Assembly (NCBI RefSeq): GCF_016654115.1
Contig: NZ_JAEQAZ010000053.1
Location: 1-49,822, forward strand
Source of the DNA: Streptomyces sp. MBT53
GTDB lineage: Bacteria; Actinomycetota; Actinomycetes; Streptomycetales; Streptomycetaceae
DNA: 49,822 bases
Direction of reading: 5' to 3'
How positions within the stretch are numbered: position 1 is the first letter of the stretch; each line of letters begins with the position of its first letter. The notes beneath the pieces were generated by a model. The model was not told the DNA's origin. It saw only the letters and a list, made by a program, of their open reading frames with translations, and ran no database searches. This document shows positions 23,947 through 31,491 of this stretch, one piece after another. The position numbers were made by a program, and so were the translations under genes.

Positions 23947-25350
23947 TCAGTACTTCCAGCGGTAGGCCGCCGCGATCTGATCGTCGTCCAGCTCGGCCAC
24001 GGCCGCGATCTCGCCCTGTCGTACGGCGATCACAGCGTCGGCCAGGACCGGTCCAAGTGCGGCCCGCAGCAGCTCGTTCTTGCGGAACTCGGCGACCGAC
24101 TCGGCCAGCGAGGTCGGAAGTCGCCGTACCCCGCGAGCCGTTGCCTCCGGCGCGCCGAGGTGTGCGGGGTCGCCGGTGGTCTCCTCGGGGAGGGCGGTCG
24201 ACGAGGTGAGGCCGTCGAGGCCCGCGGTGATCAGGCAGCCGAGGGCGAGATAGGGGTTGGCGGCCAGGTCGACCGGCTTCACCTCCAGGTTCGCGGACTG
24301 GGCGCGCAGCCCGGCCGTACCGGTGACGACACGCACCGCGGCCTCTCGGGTCTCCCGGCCCCAGGCGGTGAACACCCCTGCCCACTGGGAGGGTTGGAGG
24401 CGGAAGTAGCTGGCCGGGCTCGGCGCGGTCACGGCGGTGAGGGCCGGGAGGTGGGCGAGGACACCGGCCGCGAACGACTCGGCCTCGGGCGTCATGCCGT
24501 AGCGCCTCTCACCCCCGGTGTGCAGGTTCGTGCCGTCGCGCCATGCGGAGAGGTGGATGTGCCCGCCGTTGCCGACGCCCCGCGCGAGGACGGCTGGGGT
24601 GAACGAGGCGCGCAGGCCGTGCCGTTGGGAGACCGCGCGCACGGTCTGGCGTACCAGGACACTGCGGTCGGCCGCCGCGACCGGGTCGAGCGCGCCCACC
24701 GACAGCTCGAACTGGCCGGCCGCGTACTCGGGATGGAACTGGTCCACGTCCACGCCCTGCGCCGCCAGGGCCGACAGCAACTCGGCGCCGTAGTCGCTCA
24801 GTTCGACCTGCCGGGTCGCGCTGTACGCCGGACCCGTCGTGGCGGGGACGAACGCGCCGGCGGGTGCGGTGTCCAGGCCGAGGACCCACTCGATCTCGAT
24901 GCCCGCCCGGAAGGTGACCCCGTGCCGCCGCTCCGCGTCCGTGACGATCCGGCGCAGGAACGTGCGGCTGCAGCCGGGGTGCCGCTCGCCCTCCTGGGTG
25001 ATCCGGTCGACCGGCGCCCAGGCCCAGCCGGGCTGCCCGGAGAGGACGGCCAGCTGGTCGAGGTCGGGGTACAGGCGCAGGTCGCCGTCCGGTGAGCCGA
25101 GGACGTCGGTGGTGACGATGGAGTCGTTCGCCAGGAAGGTGTCGAACACCGGGGACATGCCGACGCCCCAGGCCGCGGCCGAGGCGAGCTTCGCGGTCGG
25201 GACCGTCTTCACCCGGCCCACGCCCGCGGTGTCGACGTAGGCCAGGACGATCCCGTGCACCCCCCGTCCGGTCAGCTCCGTGGCCAGTGCGGTGGCGCGC
25301 TCGACCTCGCCGGGGCGTCCGCCGGGCAGTGGGTCGGCAAGGGTGGTCAT
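23947..25350 (-). CDS. Glutamine synthetase-like gamma-glutamyl-amine ligase
   Basis: A 467-residue type-I glutamine synthetase fold: an N-terminal beta-grasp part (GIVLAYVDTAGVGRVKTVP) and a catalytic part with GIEIEWVL, EYAAGQFELSVG, GNGGHIHLS and a C-terminal LEVKPVDLAANPYLALG. It lacks the adenylylation-type loop and several residues of true ammonia-using GlnA, like the Streptomyces GlnA2/A3/A4 paralogues. Members of that group glutamylate polyamines or ethanolamine. Acting on an amine from the choline or ethanolamine family would fit the neighbourhood, but that is inference. GGAGG lies 5 nt before the ATG. It follows the methyltransferase gene by 36 nt on the same strand. Confidence 0.85.
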   Translation of the reverse strand: MTTLADPLPGGRPGEVERATALATELTGRGVHGIVLAYVDTAGVGRVKTVPTAKLASAAAWGVGMSPVFDTFLANDSIVTTDVLGSPDGDLRLYPDLDQLAVLSGQPGWAWAPVDRITQEGERHPGCSRTFLRRIVTDAERRHGVTFRAGIEIEWVLGLDTAPAGAFVPATTGPAYSATRQVELSDYGAELLSALAAQGVDVDQFHPEYAAGQFELSVGALDPVAAADRSVLVRQTVRAVSQRHGLRASFTPAVLARGVGNGGHIHLSAWRDGTNLHTGGERRYGMTPEAESFAAGVLAHLPALTAVTAPSPASYFRLQPSQWAGVFTAWGRETREAAVRVVTGTAGLRAQSANLEVKPVDLAANPYLALGCLITAGLDGLTSSTALPEETTGDPAHLGAPEATARGVRRLPTSLAESVAEFRKNELLRAALGPVLADAVIAVRQGEIAAVAELDDDQIAAAYRWKY

Positions 25351-25386
25351 ACGTCCTCCACGGTCGCGTCCTGGTCGGCTGCGCCG

Positions 25387-26199
25387 TCAGGGTTTCACGG
25401 CCACCGCTCCGAACTGCGGTACCACGGCCGGGGAGTCGGCGTCCGGGCGCCACTGCGAGCACGGGACCAGACCCGGGTCGAGGAGGTCGAGGCCCTCGAA
25501 GAAGGCGGCGACGTCGGCGCGGCCGCGGGCGGTGATCGGGGGAGTGGCGTTCGCGTTCCAGAACTCCATCGCCGGGACGTTGCCCTCGCCGCCGAGATCC
25601 GCGTCGAAGGTGGGGTGGGTGAGGACCAGGAAGCTGTCTGACGGGACCGCGGCCATGACGTCGCGCACGACCTCCCGGGCCTCGTCGGTGTCGAGGACGA
25701 AGTTCAGGACGCCCAGCATCATCACCGCGACGGGACGGTCGAAGTCGAGGGTGTTCGCGGCCCGTTGGACGATCGACGCCGGGTCGCGCACATCCGCCTC
25801 GATGTAGTCGGTGACGCCCTCGGGGGTGCTCGTCAGCAGTTTGCGGGCGTGGACCAGCACCAGCGGGTCGTTGTCGACGTACACGATCCGCGCTTCCGGT
25901 GCGACGCGCTGGGCGATCTCGTGCGTGTTGTCGACGCTCGGCAGTCCGGTGCCGAGGTCGAGGAACTGCCGTACCCCGCGCTCACCGGCCAGGAACCGCA
26001 CCGCCCGGCCGAGGAAGTCCCGGTCGGCGCGGGCCACTTCACGGATCACCGGGAACATGCCGGCCACGTGCTCGCCGACCCGCCGGTCGATCTCGTAGTT
26101 GTCCGTGCCGCCGATCCAGTGGTTCCACACACGCGCGTTGTGCGCCACACCGGTGTCGAGCCGGGCCTGTCCCTCTGCCGGGGTGCCGCTGTCACTCAC
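25387..26199 (-). CDS. SAM-dependent methyltransferase (DUF574 type)
   Basis: A 270-residue member of the actinobacterial DUF574 / S-adenosyl methyltransferase family. Typical blocks are VWNHWIGGTDNYEIDR, FLDLGTGLPSVDNTHE (SAM site), RIVYVDNDPLVLVHA and a C-terminal FFEGLDLLDPGLVPCSQWRP. GTG 26197-26199 was taken as start because GGGAG stands 8 nt upstream. An in-frame ATG at 26238 adds 13 unconserved residues. Targets are unknown. A paralogue of equal predicted length (270 residues) lies at 39715-40527. It heads the group that continues with the ligase and amidohydrolase, though a separate function is possible. Confidence 0.87.
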   Translation of the reverse strand: MSDSGTPAEGQARLDTGVAHNARVWNHWIGGTDNYEIDRRVGEHVAGMFPVIREVARADRDFLGRAVRFLAGERGVRQFLDLGTGLPSVDNTHEIAQRVAPEARIVYVDNDPLVLVHARKLLTSTPEGVTDYIEADVRDPASIVQRAANTLDFDRPVAVMMLGVLNFVLDTDEAREVVRDVMAAVPSDSFLVLTHPTFDADLGGEGNVPAMEFWNANATPPITARGRADVAAFFEGLDLLDPGLVPCSQWRPDADSPAVVPQFGAVAVKP

Positions 26200-26311
26200 G
26201 TCTTGACTCCCTGTCGCCCGCGCTGCCGTCCCCGCCATTGTGCCGCCGGGCGATCACCCGGCCCAAGGGTTCGCGACAACGGGGCACATGTTCGTCGGGG
26301 ACGGCCAACTG

Positions 26312-27157
26312 TCAGTCCAGGTTGCCTGGTTGGGCGGGCGGCGTCTTGCCGGCCAGGACGTCCTTCAGATGCGAGGTGCCCTGTCGCACGGCGGCCTCGG
26401 TCGTGTCGGACTCCGTGCCCCCGAGGCCGCCCGACGTGACGGTGATCGCGTCGGTGCCGACCCGGACGACGGCCAACTCCAGGGTGAGCGTGGTGGGTTG
26501 GGCGGCGCCCGTGCTCGTGACGGTCACCTGGAGACCCTGCCGGGCGTCGCCCACGGCGGGCACCTCGTTCTCGATGACCTGGACCGTGCGCCGACCGCCC
26601 TTGGAGTCGGTCGCGGTGAACTGGTCGCACTTCACCGGCAACGTCTTCAGCCAGTTCAGGGAAGTGCCGAGCCGGGCGCGGTCGTAGGCGGCGACCTGGT
26701 ACAGCAGCCGGGACTCGCTCTGCTCGAACCCGGTCAGCGCGGACGCGCCGGACGGCTTGCCGAGGAGATCGTCGCCGTAGAGCGCGTCGAGCAGTTTCTG
26801 GCAGTCGGCGGCGTTCGTCTTCGCGGTGAGGAGGGCGCCGACGTCGACCTTGCCGATGACGAGCTTGTCGCCCCAGGTGGCGGCGTCCTTGACCTGGGTC
26901 CAGTTGTCCTCCAGGTCGGCCTCGGTGATCAGCGCGGCCTTGGCTCCCGCCGCGGTGAGGGCGGGGGCGGCGGACTTCCCGGTGCGGGGCGAGGCGAGCG
27001 GGGACTGCGCGGCCAGCGGGGAGGCGGCGACGTCCGAGGCGCTGTCACCGCCCGCACCACCGCTGCCGCCGGAGCAGGCCGCGCAGGTCAGCAGCGTGCC
27101 CGCCGCCAGGGCTGTGGCGAGGACACGGACGGGGCGGGAGGACGGGCGACGGTGCAT
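26312..27157 (-). CDS. Secreted lipoprotein of unknown function
   Basis: A 281-residue exported protein. The N terminus (MHRRPSSRPVRVLATAL) is a signal sequence ending in LLTCAACSGG. The likely lipidated Cys is in CAAC, an unusual lipobox with Cys at -3. A Gly/Ser/Ala-rich tether follows. The mature part (EADLEDNWTQVKDAATWGDK and later VTVTSTGAAQPTTLTLELAV) resembles small Streptomyces lipoproteins of the PknH-sensor/LpqN-like type, but I cannot name a family firmly. ATG 27155-27157 is preceded by GGAGG at 7 nt. It shares a 25-bp upstream repeat with the zinc-ribbon gene next to it. Confidence 0.75.
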   Translation of the reverse strand: MHRRPSSRPVRVLATALAAGTLLTCAACSGGSGGAGGDSASDVAASPLAAQSPLASPRTGKSAAPALTAAGAKAALITEADLEDNWTQVKDAATWGDKLVIGKVDVGALLTAKTNAADCQKLLDALYGDDLLGKPSGASALTGFEQSESRLLYQVAAYDRARLGTSLNWLKTLPVKCDQFTATDSKGGRRTVQVIENEVPAVGDARQGLQVTVTSTGAAQPTTLTLELAVVRVGTDAITVTSGGLGGTESDTTEAAVRQGTSHLKDVLAGKTPPAQPGNLD

Positions 27158-27200
27158 GGCGGGGCCTCCAGGGGGAGTGGCAGTCCTCCTCAGGGCACCA

Positions 27201-27225
27201 TCGGGCCGCTCGGCCCTCCAGCGCA
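27201..27225. repeat. 25-bp direct repeat, copy 1 (upstream of the lipoprotein gene)
   Basis: The 25-mer starting TCGGGCCGCTCGGCCC is repeated at 27632-27656 with one difference. The core GGGCCG-N2-CGGCCC is a dyad. It lies 44-68 nt upstream of the lipoprotein start codon, so it may be a regulatory site. Confidence 0.5.
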
Positions 27226-27252
27226 GGGGGCCGTTCGGGTGAGAGGCGGATG

Positions 27253-27600
27253 TCAGCGTGAGCCGTCTGCCGGCGGCTCCGCCGGGCCGGAATGCCGGTG
27301 CGGCAGATGCAGATGGTGCTCGTGGTGCGGTCGGGGTTCGTGTTCCGCGCGGCGCGCCCGTTCGGCGAGCCCGGCCGCCAGCACGTGCACCGTGCGCCCG
27401 CCGCACTTCGGGCAGACCGCGTCGGCGAGCGGCGACCTCATGGCCCGGCCCTCCTCGTCGACGTACTCCTGCGTGGTCAGGCCGGTGACGTCGGTCGGGT
27501 CGGTGAAGAACATGACCTGGAAGGTGGCCTCCCAGGAGTGCCCGCAGTCACCACAGGTGAACGCGAAGGTCTCGGGAACGGCTCGGGGTTCCGCCGTCAT
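27253..27600 (-). CDS. Small zinc-ribbon protein with His-rich tail
   Basis: A 115-residue protein with two Cys pairs, FTCGDCGHSW (residues ~13-22) and AVCPKCGGRT (residues ~61-70), forming a zinc ribbon. The C-terminal tail is unusually rich in His (HHEHHLHLPHRH), which could bind metal or simply be low-complexity. The family is not one I can name. GGAGGAC lies 7 nt before the ATG. It is divergent from a two-TM potassium channel gene, and a copy of the 25-bp repeat sits just upstream. Confidence 0.7.
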   Translation of the reverse strand: MTAEPRAVPETFAFTCGDCGHSWEATFQVMFFTDPTDVTGLTTQEYVDEEGRAMRSPLADAVCPKCGGRTVHVLAAGLAERARRAEHEPRPHHEHHLHLPHRHSGPAEPPADGSR

Positions 27601-27631
27601 GGCACGGTCCTCCGTCTCGTGGGCGGACGGG

Positions 27632-27656
27632 TCGGGCCGCCCGGCCCTCCAGCGCA
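27632..27656. repeat. 25-bp direct repeat, copy 2 (upstream of the zinc-ribbon gene)
   Basis: It matches 27201-27225 at 24 of 25 bases and ends with the same CCTCCAGCGCA. It lies 32-56 nt upstream of the zinc-ribbon start codon. A shared position relative to two neighbouring leftward genes suggests a common control site or a duplicated promoter segment. Confidence 0.5.
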
Positions 27657-27765
27657 CAACGCCACAGGTCGTACGGCAACTCGAACGCCCCGTCCGGCAT
27701 GCCCGCGTCCCCGCCCGCCCCGACACTGGCCCCAGGCCCCGGCACCGTGACGCGAAGGAGTGGCC

Positions 27766-28233
27766 ATGCTGCCCGGATTCCTCACCAGGGCGGTCGAGTT
27801 GCTGCTCGGCCGGGAGGGCCGCTCCCTCCATCTGAAGGCGGCGGGCGGGGCGACGGCGGTCCTCGGCGTGGTGATGCTCGTCGGCTCCTGGGCCGTGGTC
27901 GCCGCCGAACACGGAGCCCGCGGCGCCAACCTGACGACCTACCCCAGGGCCCTGTGGTGGTCGATCGAGACGGCGACGACGGTCGGGTACGGCGACTTCT
28001 TTCCGGTCACCCTGTGGGGCCGCGTCGTCGGCTCGGTGGTGATGGTCGTCGGCATCACCACCTACGGCCTGGTCACCGCGGCCCTGGCCACCTGGTTCGT
28101 CGGCCGCGAACAGCGCCGCCGCCACCATCTCGCCCACGGCGCACAGGAGTTGGGCGAGGAGGCCGTCCGCGCCCTGCACGAACGCTTCGACCGGCTGGAG
28201 CGGTTGGTCGCCGGGAAGGGGGAGGACCCGTGA
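27766..28233 (+). CDS. Two-TM potassium channel family protein
   Basis: A 155-residue ion channel subunit. The selectivity filter TATTVGYGDFFPVT lies between two TM helices (TAVLGVVMLVGSWAVVA and VVGSVVMVVGITTYGLV). The pore helix is ALWWSIE. The short C-terminal tail is a probable coiled coil (ELGEEAVRALHERFDRLERL) that may help tetramer formation. It has no RCK regulatory domain. The ATG at 27766 has GAAGGAG at 5 nt. A GTG at 27760 is also in frame, but overlaps that site. It is convergent with the carboxylesterase gene (19 nt between stops). Confidence 0.87.
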   Translation: MLPGFLTRAVELLLGREGRSLHLKAAGGATAVLGVVMLVGSWAVVAAEHGARGANLTTYPRALWWSIETATTVGYGDFFPVTLWGRVVGSVVMVVGITTYGLVTAALATWFVGREQRRRHHLAHGAQELGEEAVRALHERFDRLERLVAGKGEDP

Positions 28234-28252
28234 CGGTGCGCCTCCCCCTCGG

Positions 28253-29806
28253 TCACGCGATCAGCGGCAGCGCGCGGAAGGCGTAGCCCTCCCACAGCCG
28301 CCGTGAGGTCTCCTCGGGGTAGGCGGTGACCACGGGGTGGGCGTCGAGAATCTGTACCGACCGGTGCTCGGTGTCGTAGGCGGGCCAGCCCGGGTCGCCC
28401 GTCCTCGCGAACTCCGCCCAGGACGAGCGGAACCGGGACGACAGCGCCAGCGCCTCGGGGGAGGGCTCGACATCGGCGAACAGCAGGTTTCCCAGGTCGG
28501 CGGTGAAGTTGCCGAACAGCAGCGGGACGTCGAGGCCGTGGCAGGCGCCCAGTACACCGCCCAACCCCGGGGCCGGCCAGGTGAGTTCGTAGACGAACGC
28601 GCGACCGCCCGCGCCGGCCTGCGCCTCGGCCAGATGCAGACAGGGCATGCGGAACACCCGGTCGCAGCGGACGAGTTCGTCCAGCTCGCCCGGCGAGGCG
28701 GCGGGGAAGGCGGCGCGATAGGCCTGTTCGGCGTCGGGCCCCGGACCGAACCGGCGCAGGCTCGCCGCCGCGTCCTCCTCGGTGATCTTCCCGAACTGCC
28801 CGCCGAGCACGGTGAACAGGCGTGTCTCGTCCCGGTTGTGACCGAGGATCAGCTCCACGTCCCGGGCCGCGCCGGCCGCGAGGCCCTCCCAGGGGGTGGT
28901 GGGCAGCACCTCCCCGTCGACGACGGGAGAGAAGGGTGTCAGCGTGTGCGCGACCGACCCCCACCGGTCCGCGTACTGGTGCATCTTGTCGGTCAACGTC
29001 TCGCCCGCGCCGGTCAGTTGACGCGGTGCCACGGTCGCGAGGTCGGCGGCCGTGGGGCGCAGTCCCGCCTCCGCGGCGATCGCGGACGCGATGTCCCTGG
29101 CCAGCGCGTCGGAGAAGAAGGTGTCCGGCACGCTCTGCGCGATCGCCCGCCGGAAGAGTCCGGACGCGCTCGGCATGACCAGCAGCGAGGCCACCGACCC
29201 GGCGCCGGCCGACTCGCCGAAGACCGTGACCTGGTCCGGATCACCGCCGAACGCCGTGATGTTCTCCCGCACCCACTCCAGTGCGGCGACCTGGTCGAGC
29301 AGCCCCCGGTTGGCGGGCGCCCCCTCGATGCGTGCGAACCCCTCGATGCCGACACGGTAGTTGAGGCTCACGACCACGACATCGCCGTCGCGCGCGATGT
29401 GCTGGGCGTCGTAGCCGGGGCTGCCCGCGTGCCCCAGCTTGTAGGCGCCGCCGTAGATCCACACCATGACCGGGCGGCGGGCCGCCGGATCGGGTGCGGG
29501 TGTCCACACGTTGACGGTCAGCCAGTCGTCGCCCATCGGTCCCGTCAGGACGCCCCGGCGGCCCTGGATGCCGGACTCCTGCGGGGGCGGCGGCCCGAAG
29601 GCGAGGGCGTCGCGCACGCCGTCCCAGCCGCGTACCGGGCGCGGTGCCTGGAAGCGGGCGTCCCCGACGGGCGGTTCGGCGAACGGGATGCCGCGGAAGA
29701 CCGCGAGCCCGTCCTCCAGCCGTCCGCGCACCGCTCCGGCGGCGAGCCGCACCACCGGTGCGGCGGCCGAACCGGCCTTTGTGTCACGGGAGTTGGGTGT
29801 TGTCAT
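28253..29806 (-). CDS. Type-B carboxylesterase
   Basis: A 517-residue carboxylesterase/lipase of the cholinesterase fold without a signal peptide, so probably cytosolic. It begins with RGIPFAEPPVGDARF, has the oxyanion segment WIYGGAYKLG, and the nucleophile elbow VFGESAGAGS with Ser199. The His is probably in GACHGLDVPLLFGN. It hydrolyses carboxylic esters of unknown identity. GGAGT stands about 6 nt before the ATG. A terminator hairpin lies upstream, between it and the preceding MFS gene on the same strand, so it is probably a separate transcript. Confidence 0.9.
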   Translation of the reverse strand: MTTPNSRDTKAGSAAAPVVRLAAGAVRGRLEDGLAVFRGIPFAEPPVGDARFQAPRPVRGWDGVRDALAFGPPPPQESGIQGRRGVLTGPMGDDWLTVNVWTPAPDPAARRPVMVWIYGGAYKLGHAGSPGYDAQHIARDGDVVVVSLNYRVGIEGFARIEGAPANRGLLDQVAALEWVRENITAFGGDPDQVTVFGESAGAGSVASLLVMPSASGLFRRAIAQSVPDTFFSDALARDIASAIAAEAGLRPTAADLATVAPRQLTGAGETLTDKMHQYADRWGSVAHTLTPFSPVVDGEVLPTTPWEGLAAGAARDVELILGHNRDETRLFTVLGGQFGKITEEDAAASLRRFGPGPDAEQAYRAAFPAASPGELDELVRCDRVFRMPCLHLAEAQAGAGGRAFVYELTWPAPGLGGVLGACHGLDVPLLFGNFTADLGNLLFADVEPSPEALALSSRFRSSWAEFARTGDPGWPAYDTEHRSVQILDAHPVVTAYPEETSRRLWEGYAFRALPLIA

Positions 29807-29852
29807 CGGGGACTCCTCGCTCGGGGACGGCAGGGTGCGCGGACAGGCCGAG

Positions 29853-29891
29853 GGCGGTCGCCGTCCCGCTGGGTGCGGGGCGGCGACCGCC
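29853..29891 (-). terminator. Terminator after the MarR-regulated MFS gene
   Basis: A perfect 11-bp stem (29853-29863 with 29881-29891) contains an inner 5-bp stem (29865-29869 with 29875-29879), giving a long GC-rich hairpin beginning 25 nt after the stop of the MFS gene. Confidence 0.65.
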
Positions 29892-29915
29892 GGGTGTTCG
29901 ATGAACCAGAATGCC

Positions 29916-31397
29916 TCAGGCCTTGGCCTCGGAGACCTCCGGAGCGGGGGCCGGTGCCTTGGCGGCCGGTGCCTCGACGGCCGTACGGGCCTTGGGGATC
30001 AGGCTCGCGAGGAAGAAGGCCAGCAGCGCGGCTCCGGCACCGATCGCCATGACCACCTTGAAGCCGTTCTCCGACGGAAGGGCGGCGCCGCCGAAGTCGG
30101 TGGTCATCTGGGCCAGGATCACACCCGCGATGGCGCTGGCGAAGCTGGTGCCCAGGGACCGCATCAGGGTGTTGAGGCTGTTGGCGGCACCGGTCTGGGA
30201 GGGGTCGACCGCGCCCATGATCAGGGCGGGCAGGGCGCCGTAGGTGAAGCCGACACCGGCGCCGATGATGCAGGACACCAGGATGAGGTGCCAGACCTCG
30301 GACATCAGCACGATGTTCAGGGCGTAGCCGGAGGCCACGATCAGCGCGCCGATCATCAGGGTGACCTTGGGGCCCTTGGCCTTGGTGACGCCCGCCGACA
30401 CCGCGGACATGGCCATCATGACCAGGCCCTGCGGGGCCAGCACCAGGCCGACCGTCAGCATCGACTTGCCCAGGCCGTAGCCGGTCTGGGTGGGCAGCTG
30501 CAGCAGCTGGGGGAGGACCAGGGACATCGCGAACATCGAGAAACCGAGGGCGATCGAGGCCAGGTTGGTGAAGAGCACCTGCGGCTTGGCGGTCGTGCGC
30601 AGGTCGACCAGCGGCTGCGGGCTGCGCAGCTCGTACCAGCCCCAGGAGAGCAGGATCGCGACGGCGGCGGTGCCGAGGACCAGGGTGGTCGCGCTGGTCC
30701 AGCCCCAGTCGGAGCCCTTGGAGATGGCGAGCAGCAGGGAGATCAGTCCGGCGGAGAGTCCGAGCGAGCCGACGAGGTCGAAGCGGCCTCCGGTGCGGAC
30801 CTTGGACTCGGGCACGAGCACCAGGACCAGCAGGAAGGACAGGACACCGAGGGCGGCGGAGATCCAGAAGAGGGAGTGCCAGTTGTAGTGGTCCGCGATG
30901 AAGGCGGCCGAGGGCAGACCCAGGGCGCCGCCGACGCCGAGCGAGGCGCTCATCAGGGCGGTGGAGCCGGCCAGCCGGTCGCTGGGCAGCACGTCCCGCA
31001 TGATGCTGATGCCGAGCGGGACGACCGCTGCGGCCAGCCCCTGGAGCGCGCGGCCGATGACCATCGGGACCAGCGAGTCGGCCAGGGCGCACACGATCGA
31101 GCCGGACACCAGGAGCACGATGCTGGTGAGCAGCATCCGGCGCTTGCCGAACATGTCGCCGAGGCGGCCCACGACCGGGGTGGCGACGGCTGCGGCCAGC
31201 AGGGTGGCGGTGACGGCCCACGCGGTGTTGGACGCGGAGGCGTTCAGGTACTTCGGCAGCTCCGGGATGATCGGGATGACCAGCGTCTGCATCAGCGAGA
31301 CGACGATTCCCGCGAAGGCCAGCACCGCGACGACGGCGTTCGACCTCGGCGGAGCGGAGGAACCCGCTTCGGCGGGTCGGGCAAGGGCGTCGGACAT
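29916..31397 (-). CDS. Drug-type MFS exporter (DHA2 family)
   Basis: A 493-residue MFS protein with the drug:H+ antiporter pattern: VVGRLGDMFGKRRMLL (motif A), VIGRALQGLAAAVVPLGISI (motif B-like, with the Arg), and SASLGVGGALGLPSAAFIAD (motif C-like). Around 14 hydrophobic segments are visible. The end is low-complexity and Ala/Pro-rich (EAPAAKAPAPAPE). It follows a promoter with two MarR-type operators, identical in layout to that of the alcohol dehydrogenase. It is therefore likely induced by the ligand of the MarR repressor at 34070. The exported compound is unknown. Confidence 0.9.
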   Translation of the reverse strand: MSDALARPAEAGSSAPPRSNAVVAVLAFAGIVVSLMQTLVIPIIPELPKYLNASASNTAWAVTATLLAAAVATPVVGRLGDMFGKRRMLLTSIVLLVSGSIVCALADSLVPMVIGRALQGLAAAVVPLGISIMRDVLPSDRLAGSTALMSASLGVGGALGLPSAAFIADHYNWHSLFWISAALGVLSFLLVLVLVPESKVRTGGRFDLVGSLGLSAGLISLLLAISKGSDWGWTSATTLVLGTAAVAILLSWGWYELRSPQPLVDLRTTAKPQVLFTNLASIALGFSMFAMSLVLPQLLQLPTQTGYGLGKSMLTVGLVLAPQGLVMMAMSAVSAGVTKAKGPKVTLMIGALIVASGYALNIVLMSEVWHLILVSCIIGAGVGFTYGALPALIMGAVDPSQTGAANSLNTLMRSLGTSFASAIAGVILAQMTTDFGGAALPSENGFKVVMAIGAGAALLAFFLASLIPKARTAVEAPAAKAPAPAPEVSEAKA

Positions 31398-31446
31398 GGC
31401 AGAGCCTCCATCGGGAACGAGCTGAGACGATCAGGGACGAGCTGAC

Positions 31447-31491
31447 TTGCTTGACTCACTCAACCATAATGAGATTGATTGAGTTACGCAA
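31447..31491 (-). promoter_or_regulatory. MFS promoter bracketed by two MarR-type operators
   Basis: Two 17-bp sites, TTGCTTGACTCACTCAA (31447-31463) and TTGATTGAGTTACGCAA (31475-31491), start 28 bp apart. On the minus strand they frame a promoter: TTGCGT (31486-31491), a 17-bp spacer, and TATGGT (31463-31468). The second site covers the -35 hexamer and the first lies just downstream of the -10. The second site also overlaps the stop codon of the upstream histidine kinase gene. Confidence 0.75.

Noticed and set aside
29466..31445. A 659-codon plus-strand frame opposite the MFS exporter
   Set aside because: It has a low-complexity Gly/Asp/Gln/His-rich translation and covers the real exporter gene and its control region.
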